Origin: an uncultured Oscillospiraceae bacterium | GTDB lineage: Bacteria > Bacillota > Clostridia > Oscillospirales > Oscillospiraceae | Direction of reading: 5' to 3' | Assembly: GCA_934667095.1 (NCBI GenBank) | Contig: CAKULE010000001.1 | Span: forward strand, 124,001-188,000 | Length of the DNA stretch: 64,000 nucleotides | Part shown: one piece after another, positions 58,082-64,000 of the stretch | How the letters are laid out: each line of letters opens with the position of its first letter | Position numbering within the stretch: position 1 is the stretch's first letter | Translations under genes and position numbers: made by a program | Notes under the pieces: generated by a model | What the model saw: only the letters and a program-made list of their open reading frames with translations | Told to the model about the DNA's origin: nothing | Databases searched by the model: none

Positions 58082-59149
58082 TCACTCCCGGCTGATGATC
58101 CCGCCTCCGAGGACTACATCCCCATCGTAGAGCACAGCAGCCTGACCGGGGGCGCCGGCGGGCTGGGGCTGGTCGAAGCGGAGCAGGACCCGGCCGCCGG
58201 CCTGCGGGATGGCGGTGGCGGCGCGCTCGGCCTGATGGTAGCGCAGGCGGGCGGCACACCGCACCGGGCCCGCCGGGGCCTCCCCGGCGATCCAGTGGAA
58301 GTCCTCCACCCGGACCTCCTGCCGCAGAAGGGCCGCCCGGGGCCCCAGCACCACGGTGTTGTCCTCCGGCCGGACGGCGAGGACGTACTGCCGCTCCCCA
58401 GCGGAGATCCCTGATCCCCGCCGCTGGCCCACGGTGTAGCGGATGATGCCCTGATGCCGGCCCAGCACGCGGCCCTCCGGGTCCATAAAGTCTCCCGGTT
58501 CCGCAGCCCGGCCGGTGTGGAGCTCCACCACCCGGGCATAGTCCCCGGCGGGGACGAAGCAGATGTCCTGACTATCGGGCTTCTCGGCGTTGAGCAGGCC
58601 CGCAGACCGGGCTGCGGCCCGGGAATCCGCCTTGGTCCGGTCTCCCAGCGGGAAGAGGGTGCGGGCCAGCTGCGCCTGTGTCATGGCGTACAGCACGTAG
58701 CTCTGGTCCTTGGCGGGGTCCAGCGCCTTTTTCAGCAGATACTTTCCGCCCCGCTGCTCGATGCGGGCATAGTGCCCCGTGGCGATGTGGTCGCAGCCCA
58801 GCAGGTCCGCCCGCTCAAAGAGCTTGCCGAATTTCAGATACCGGTTGCAGTCGATGCAGGGGTTGGGGGTAAGGCCCCGGCAGTAGCAGTCCGCGAACCT
58901 GTCGATGACCTGATGCCGGAATTCGTCCGTAAAATTGAACACGTAGTAGGGCATCCCAAGCCGGTAGGCGGCAGAGCGGGCGTCCTCCACGTCGCTGAGG
59001 GAGCAGCAGGTGTGCCCCCGGGAGACTCCCGCGTCTTCATTCTGGTAGAGCTTCATGGTGCAGCCCACGCACTGGTGCCCCGCGGCGGTGAGCAGGGCTG
59101 CGGCGGCACTGGAATCCACGCCGCCGCTCATGGCTACTAAGACCTTCAT
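58082..59149 (-). CDS. mnmA: tRNA-specific 2-thiouridylase MnmA
   Basis: A 355-aa enzyme that thiolates U34 of tRNA Lys/Glu/Gln. PP-loop VAMSGGVDSSAAAALL, catalytic Cys pair in NPCIDCNR and DSQDICFVP, and a C-terminal beta-barrel (GERQYVLAVRPEDNTVVLG). It receives sulfur from a cysteine desulfurase; none lies in this cluster, unusually. ATG 59149; its frame extends 5' through the cysK terminator region but without a ribosome site. Confidence 0.95.
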   Translation of the reverse strand: MKVLVAMSGGVDSSAAAALLTAAGHQCVGCTMKLYQNEDAGVSRGHTCCSLSDVEDARSAAYRLGMPYYVFNFTDEFRHQVIDRFADCYCRGLTPNPCIDCNRYLKFGKLFERADLLGCDHIATGHYARIEQRGGKYLLKKALDPAKDQSYVLYAMTQAQLARTLFPLGDRTKADSRAAARSAGLLNAEKPDSQDICFVPAGDYARVVELHTGRAAEPGDFMDPEGRVLGRHQGIIRYTVGQRRGSGISAGERQYVLAVRPEDNTVVLGPRAALLRQEVRVEDFHWIAGEAPAGPVRCAARLRYHQAERAATAIPQAGGRVLLRFDQPQPAGAPGQAAVLYDGDVVLGGGIISRE

Positions 59150-59173
59150 GCAGTCGTTCCTTTGCGCGAAAAT

Positions 59174-59209
59174 CGGCCCCGGCGGGAGAGAGGGGGCCCG
59201 CCGGGGCCG
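59174..59209 (-). terminator. Terminator after cysK
   Basis: CGGCCCCGGCGGG (59174-59186) pairs with CCCGCCGGGGCCG (59197-59209); ATTTT on the minus side. Confidence 0.8.
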
Positions 59210-59222
59210 GTTAGTCTGCGGT

Positions 59223-60155
<933 letters not shown>

Positions 60156-60204
60156 GGTGTGGTCCTCCTTTTCGTTACTACTACTTGTCCGGTAGGTTGG
60201 TTCC

Positions 60205-60233
60205 TTTATAGCACTTCAGCGCGGCGATGTCAA
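60205..60233 (-). promoter_or_regulatory. Promoter of cysK
   Basis: On the minus strand TTGACA (60233-60228), 17-bp spacer, TATAAA (60210-60205). Confidence 0.8.
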
Positions 60234-60294
60234 GACTTTTTTACCGGGAGACAAAATTTTTTCGCCGGTGGCCGCCGGAGGATGAAAATTGGGC

Positions 60295-60325
60295 TTGACT
60301 TAAAGTGAACTTTCAGCATTATACT
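60295..60325 (+). promoter_or_regulatory. MerR-type promoter with 19-bp spacer and operator
   Basis: TTGACT (60295-60300) and TATACT (60320-60325) are 19 bp apart. AAAGT-GA-ACTTT (60302-60313) is a dyad inside the spacer. Elongated spacers with an internal dyad are the hallmark of MerR-family regulation. Confidence 0.7.
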
Positions 60326-60362
60326 GTGCCTTAGATATAAATCAGAACAGGAGGACTTTACT

Positions 60363-60713
60363 ATGGCAGTCAAGCAGGCAGCCGGGCGGGCCGTGCTGGG
60401 GGAGTTTGCCCCCAAGTTTGCCCAGCTCAATGACGATGTGCTCTTCGGCGAGGTCTGGTCCCGGGAGGGGCAGTTTCCCCTGAAGATGCGCTCCATCGTC
60501 ACCGTTACCGCCCTGATCAACACCTTTTTGGAGAGCTATGACTTTGCGGGCAAGACCGTGATCCCCTTCGCCACCTCCGGCGGCAGCGGCATGGGTAAGA
60601 CCGTGGCCGCCCTGAGGGGCAGCTGCGCCGGCACCATCCTGCCCGGCGGCATGCTCAACGGCAAGCACTCCGCGGACTCCCTCCGCCGCTGGGCTGAGGA
60701 GCAGAGCCGGTAA
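60363..60713 (+). CDS. Chimeric protein: half carboxymuconolactone decarboxylase, half flavodoxin
   Basis: A 116-aa protein. Residues 1-51 (RAVLGEFAPKFAQLNDDVLF; GEVWSREGQFPLKMRSIVTV) are the N-terminus of a CMD-family protein (AhpD-like fold), stopping before its CXXXH active site. Residues 52-116 (NTFLESYDFAGKTVIPFATS; GGSGMGKT; GGMLNGKHSADSLRRW) are the C-terminal half of a flavodoxin, without its phosphate loop. In related genomes these are two adjacent genes; an in-frame deletion probably fused them. It keeps a ribosome site (AGGAGGACTTTACT). Function doubtful. Confidence 0.75.
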   Translation: MAVKQAAGRAVLGEFAPKFAQLNDDVLFGEVWSREGQFPLKMRSIVTVTALINTFLESYDFAGKTVIPFATSGGSGMGKTVAALRGSCAGTILPGGMLNGKHSADSLRRWAEEQSR

Positions 60714-60739
60714 GCTCCAGCCCGGAAAATTTCAAAAGA

Positions 60740-60777
60740 GAAACGCCCCGCCCGGGTTCCCGGGCGGGGCGCTTTTT
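60740..60777. terminator. Bidirectional terminator
   Basis: CGCCCCGCCCGGG pairs with CCGGGCGGGGCG around TT-type loop, then T. Confidence 0.85.
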
Positions 60778-60778
60778 G

Positions 60779-62077
60779 CTATGCGGTGGGCTGCGTCGTG
60801 CCAATGGGGATGGCCAGCCGCAGCTGGAAGATCCCCCCCACGGCCCTGAACTCACACAGGCCGCCGTGGCGCTGGGCGATGGCCTGAATGCTGCGGCAGC
60901 CGTAGCCGTGGCCCGCCCGGCCGGAGACCGGCAGGCCGTTCTGGAAGGTGAGCTCCCCGGTGTAGGAGTTTTTGACCTCCACCAGCAGCTTGTTCAGCCG
61001 TACGCCGCAGTGGAGCTCCGCGGTCCGCTGTCCGGGCGGCAGCTCCGCCGCCGCCCGCAGGGCGTTCTCCAGCGCGTTGGACAGGACGGAGCACAGCTCT
61101 GTGTCAGAGATGGGGAGCTCCGGCGGCAGCTTGGCCTCCACCGTCAGGCGGACGCCGAGGCCCTCCGCCTTGTTGCAGTAGGAGGAGCACAGCAGGTTCG
61201 CCAGCGCGTTCTCACAGAAGCGCTGGGGGGTAATGGCTGCGATGTCGGCCTGCACCCGCTGGATGTACTCCGCGGCCTCCTGCGGCTGGCCGGTGGACAG
61301 CAGGCCCTCGATCATGTTCAGGTGGTGGCGCATGTCGTGGCGGTAAACGGTGGTCTGCCGCTCCGCCAGCCGCAGGGCGTCGATCTCCGCCTGAGACTGC
61401 TTCAGCTCCGCCTCCAGCAGGGAGCGCTGCATCTCCGCCTCCGCCCCGTTCCGCAGCTGGGTCTGGTAGGCCGTGAGAAAGGCCACATAGAAGATGATGA
61501 GCGCCGTGGGAAGGAACTCCGCCAGCACGTAAAAACTGGAGTAGAGGAGGTCGGAGTAGATGGTGGTGGCGTAGTCGAAGATGTAGTAGGCCACGGGCAG
61601 GCTGCCGAAGAGCAGCGGCGCCGTGGGAGAGCAGGTCATGGCGGTGTGGGCCGCGTCGGTGAAGTACCGCCGCAGCAGCAGGTAGCTGGGTACGATGGCG
61701 ATGGTGTAGGTGATCTCCCCGACCAGCGGGGAGCGGGTCACTGCCGACGCAAAGAGGTCAACCCACCGGGGCAACTGACAGCAGAGGTAGGCGGTGCAGG
61801 TGGAGATGATGGACTCCCACACCGGTTTTTTCAGGGCAAAGATGAGGACCAGCGCCAGCGGCAGATGGACGATGAGGGGATAGAACTGCTTGGCGGTGGC
61901 CACCCCCAGCAGCAGCCAGAAGGCGCTCTGGATCAGCAGAAACACCGGGATCAGCGCCGCGATGAGCCGCTGCTGCCGCCGGTTCTGGCAGCCGCCGGCG
62001 ATGGCCGTGGACAGGAACAGGCCGTAGATCAGCACCAGCCCGTAGTTGAAGATGCTCAGCAGGTCGAGAAAGGTCAT
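60779..62077 (-). CDS. AgrC-like sensor histidine kinase
   Basis: A 432-aa kinase. Six or seven N-terminal TM helices (about 5-200) precede a short coiled coil and the HPK10-like H-box TTVYRHDMRHHLNMIEGLLS, N-box LSNALENALRAAAEL, and G-box GRAGHGYGCRSIQAIAQRHG (GHGYG variant). This is the quorum/peptide-sensing kinase class that pairs with LytTR regulators. It overlaps the regulator gene by 4 nt. ATG 62077 has GGAGGGCATCCG. Confidence 0.88.
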   Translation of the reverse strand: MTFLDLLSIFNYGLVLIYGLFLSTAIAGGCQNRRQQRLIAALIPVFLLIQSAFWLLLGVATAKQFYPLIVHLPLALVLIFALKKPVWESIISTCTAYLCCQLPRWVDLFASAVTRSPLVGEITYTIAIVPSYLLLRRYFTDAAHTAMTCSPTAPLLFGSLPVAYYIFDYATTIYSDLLYSSFYVLAEFLPTALIIFYVAFLTAYQTQLRNGAEAEMQRSLLEAELKQSQAEIDALRLAERQTTVYRHDMRHHLNMIEGLLSTGQPQEAAEYIQRVQADIAAITPQRFCENALANLLCSSYCNKAEGLGVRLTVEAKLPPELPISDTELCSVLSNALENALRAAAELPPGQRTAELHCGVRLNKLLVEVKNSYTGELTFQNGLPVSGRAGHGYGCRSIQAIAQRHGGLCEFRAVGGIFQLRLAIPIGTTQPTA

Positions 62078-62796
62078 CGGATGCCCTCCTGCTCGAACAG
62101 GAGCTCCAGATAGTCCTTTTGCAGCTGGGGGTACAGCAGGCGGGACACCGGCAGGTTCCGCCCGGAGAAAGTGAGGACCCCGGTGGGGGCCAGCTCCTGG
62201 ATCTGCAGCATGTTCACGATGTAGGAGCGGTGGATGCGCATGAACTCTGGCCGGGCCAGCAGGGGCCCCTCGTAGTCCTTCAGGGAGCCCACCACCTCCC
62301 GCACCTGCCCGTCGGTGAGGTTGAAGTAGAGGTGCTTGCCGTTGACCTCCACATAGCTCAGCTGGGAGAAGGGCACCCGGATGAGGGTGGAGCCGGCCTT
62401 GAGGGTCAGGGCCTCCTCCGGCCGCTGCTCCCGCTGCCACAGCCCGTCCAGAATGGGGTAGAGTAGCCGGGCGGTGATGGGCTTCAGCAGGTATTCCAGC
62501 GCCCGTACGCCGTAGCTCTCGTAAGCGAAGCCGGGAGAGGAGGTGAGAAAGACGATATCGGCCGCGGCGTCGAAGGTGCGGATCTCCCGGGCGGCCTCCA
62601 TGCCGTCGGTGCCGGGCATCATCACGTCCAGCAGGTAGAGGGTGAAGCGCTCGTGCCGGGCGGCGTCCAGCAGCTCGCCGGCACTGCGGAAGGAGTGCCA
62701 GCGGACGGCGGCCCGGCGGTCCTCCTGCCAGACGCGCAGCAGCGTCAGCAGGGACTCCAGCTCCTCCGCCTGATCGTCACAGACGGCAATATGCAC
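62074..62796 (-). CDS. LytTR response regulator (AgrA-like)
   Basis: A 240-aa regulator. Receiver: HIAVCDDQAEELESLLTLLR, Asp in LYLLDVMMPGTDGME, Lys in YLLKPI. The LytTR DNA-binding domain: VNGKHLYFNLTDGQVREV, FMRIHRSYIVNMLQIQEL, and RNLPVSRLLYPQLQKDYL. GTG 62796 has GGGAGGGATGTACC; the frame continues 5' through sequence without a ribosome site. It controls the promoter with tandem repeats upstream. Confidence 0.9.
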   Translation of the reverse strand: MHIAVCDDQAEELESLLTLLRVWQEDRRAAVRWHSFRSAGELLDAARHERFTLYLLDVMMPGTDGMEAAREIRTFDAAADIVFLTSSPGFAYESYGVRALEYLLKPITARLLYPILDGLWQREQRPEEALTLKAGSTLIRVPFSQLSYVEVNGKHLYFNLTDGQVREVVGSLKDYEGPLLARPEFMRIHRSYIVNMLQIQELAPTGVLTFSGRNLPVSRLLYPQLQKDYLELLFEQEGIR

Positions 62797-62833
62797 GGTA
62801 CATCCCTCCCACCTTGTCTCTTGGGTCAATTCT

Positions 62834-62902
62834 ATCATAAAATCCGCCGGGGGGGAAGCCGAACTTTTGCATTTCAAGTCGGAAAACCTGCATTTCAGGT
62901 CG
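62834..62902 (-). promoter_or_regulatory. LytTR-type tandem repeats and promoter
   Basis: TGCATTTCAAGTCG (62868-62881) and TGCATTTCAGGTCG (62889-62902) are direct repeats 21 bp apart, the helical spacing of AgrA/ComE sites. On the minus strand -10 TATGAT is at 62839-62834 with a poor -35, as for an activated promoter. Confidence 0.72.
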
Positions 62903-62934
62903 AGACTGCTCCACGGGGCCGCGGAGTGTGGTAT

Positions 62935-62940
62935 GGTAAG
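62935..62940 (+). promoter_or_regulatory. Candidate divergent -10 box
   Basis: TATGGT at 62935-62940 lies 33 bp after the tandem repeats, in front of the small membrane protein gene. A weak -35. It may be activated from the same sites. Confidence 0.35.
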
Positions 62941-62985
62941 GCCACAAGCATGGACCAGTGCATCGCGGAGAGGAGATGAGCGCCG

Positions 62986-63285
62986 ATGCGAGCATGGTTA
63001 CCCTGGTTGATCGCCCTTGTCAGCACCGGCGTTTGTGTGGCCCTCTGGTTCCGGGAGGTCCGCGGCGTCCTGCGGGACCGGGCCAGTATGGTGGAGAGCG
63101 CTGCAGAGCAGCTGGCGGCCTGCACCCGCCGGGCTGCCGCTGACCGTTGCGACCCCCAGCTGGCCGAGGTGCTCCGCCGCAGCGAGAGCATCTACCGGCA
63201 GGCGGTGGACCACTACAACGAGACCCTGCGCAGGCCGTGGGTCTGCCTGCCGGGACGCCTGATGGGCTTCCGTCCGCTGCAGTGA
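62986..63285 (+). CDS. Small LemA-like membrane protein
   Basis: A 99-aa protein: one N-terminal TM helix (WLPWLIALVSTGVCVALWF), then a helix (RASMVESAAEQLAACTRRAA) and a C-terminal motif YNETLRRPWVCLPGRLMGFR resembling the LemA YNxxxxxFPxxxxAxxxGF signature. LemA proteins are membrane proteins of unclear function, often regulated by two-component systems. It is half LemA length. GGAGATGAGCGCCG precedes the ATG. Confidence 0.55.
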   Translation: MRAWLPWLIALVSTGVCVALWFREVRGVLRDRASMVESAAEQLAACTRRAAADRCDPQLAEVLRRSESIYRQAVDHYNETLRRPWVCLPGRLMGFRPLQ

Positions 63286-63311
63286 CCCCTGCGAGAGAAG
63301 GAGGAGACTTT

Positions 63312-64000
63312 ATGGGATTATTCAGCAACAACAAAAAGCTCTGCCCCATTTGCGGCAACCCCACGCCGCGGCTGCTGCCCACCAAAGTGGAGAACGTCCC
63401 CATCTGTAAGGAGTGCGCCGCCCGCATCGAGCTGCCTGACGGCGCGCTGGACCAGATGACGCTGGAGGACTTCCGCCAGTATATCGACTTCTACGACGGG
63501 AACTATCCCCTGCAGGAGCAGTTCACCGAGACCTACCGCTACCACTTCGGCTTCTTCGGCGGTGATCTGGTGGTGGATGGGAGCCGCCGGCTGTTCCGCC
63601 TGAAGGGCACTGACGGCGCGCTGGTCTTCGAGGCGGGGGCCCTCCGTTCCTTCCGGGTGCTGGAGGACGGCCGGGTCCTCTTCGAGAACGGACCGGACGC
63701 CCTGCTCTGCCACCCCGGGGACGTGGCCCAGCGGGTGGCCGCGCTGGAGCCGGAGATGGTCCGCTTCCACATGGACCTGCGGGAGTACGAGCGCATGGAG
63801 GACATGGAACGCATGCGGGCCCGGGACCGCGGCCCCGGCCGGGACGCTCCGCCCCCTCCGCCCAAGCCGCCCCGCCCCTCCTTTGACGCGCCTGCGCCGG
63901 TGAGGGAGTTCCGGGTGGAGCTCACCTTCGACCATCCCTACTGGCACGAGTTCAGCAAAAAGGTAAAGGCCCCCGGCTTTGACCGGGACGACCCCACGGT
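63312..64000 (+). CDS. Zinc-ribbon protein (DUF4428-like), 3' end cut by the window
   Basis: The frame is open from ATG 63312 to the window end (229 codons so far). The start MGLFSNNKKLCPICGNPTPR plus VENVPICKECAARIEL holds a CXXC...CXXC zinc ribbon of the DUF4428 type. A linker with strands (YHFGFFGGDLVVDGSRRLFR; GALVFEAGALRSFRVLEDG) follows, and a Pro-rich stretch (PPPPPKPPRP) near 185. AAGGAGGAGACTTT precedes the ATG. The C-terminus lies outside, so the domain plan is incomplete. The function is unknown; it is probably co-transcribed with the LemA-like gene. Confidence 0.7.
   Translation, partial: MGLFSNNKKLCPICGNPTPRLLPTKVENVPICKECAARIELPDGALDQMTLEDFRQYIDFYDGNYPLQEQFTETYRYHFGFFGGDLVVDGSRRLFRLKGTDGALVFEAGALRSFRVLEDGRVLFENGPDALLCHPGDVAQRVAALEPEMVRFHMDLREYERMEDMERMRARDRGPGRDAPPPPPKPPRPSFDAPAPVREFRVELTFDHPYWHEFSKKVKAPGFDRDDPT

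Overview
The window looks like a chromosomal segment of a spore-forming, GC-rich, low-oxygen Firmicute, most like the Oscillospiraceae / Flavonifractor-Lawsonibacter-Dysosmobacter group. The reasons are the Clostridia-type gene orders (dgt-dnaG-rpoD, yqfC-yqfD-phoH-ybeY-era), a sporulation sigma factor with a SigK-like pro-sequence, a rubrerythrin/PerR pair, and high GC with many overlapping start and stop codons. This placement is inference. No rRNA or tRNA gene was seen.

Layout. 1-123 is the 3' end of a gene resembling a D-Ala-D-Ala carboxypeptidase. 235-12794 is one compact plus-strand operon of phage structural genes: terminase, capsid, portal, protease, connectors, contractile tail and baseplate. 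It has no integrase, repressor, replication, lysis, tail-fibre or recognisable tape-measure gene. A textbook -1 frameshift site sits in its tail-assembly chaperone. The small terminase lacks its DNA-binding N-terminus. Together these make it a candidate gene-transfer-agent-like or domesticated particle. 12.86-13.16 kb is a structured non-coding RNA with its own promoter and terminator. 13.3-22.8 kb holds cell-wall genes (mreB, murC), an acetyltransferase-like gene, a SpoVK/CbbX-type AAA ATPase, a zinc-ribbon/BIG2/SH3 membrane protein, a MATE exporter, and a Fur/PerR-rubrerythrin peroxide-stress pair.

22.84-24.07 kb is an AT-richer scar containing a decayed 3-hydroxyacyl-CoA dehydrogenase and small HTH-type remnants. 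24.1-34.0 kb is an eight-gene peptide uptake and breakdown operon: a binding protein, RidA, an S9 peptidase, a TPR protein, two permeases and two ATPases, with a divergent LysR regulator. 34.0-35.7 kb holds small genes (a truncated hypothetical, a heavy-metal-binding domain protein, an HTH protein, thioredoxin). 35.9-39.6 kb is a heterodimeric ABC exporter, followed by sigK and a PiT-type phosphate transporter.

41.5-51.5 kb is core information processing: dgt, dnaG, rpoD, a phosphopantetheinyl transferase, an RluA-type pseudouridine synthase, yqfC/yqfD, phoH, ybeY and era. 51.5-57.4 kb encodes a Na/Pi cotransporter, a family 2 glycosyltransferase and an OmpR-type two-component system. 57.6-60.2 kb holds an IscR-type regulator, mnmA and cysK. 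At 60.36 kb there is a chimeric gene fusing half a carboxymuconolactone decarboxylase to half a flavodoxin, behind a MerR-type 19-bp-spacer promoter. 60.8-62.8 kb is an AgrC/AgrA-like two-component system with LytTR-type tandem repeats upstream. The window ends in a LemA-like small membrane protein and a zinc-ribbon protein that runs off the edge.
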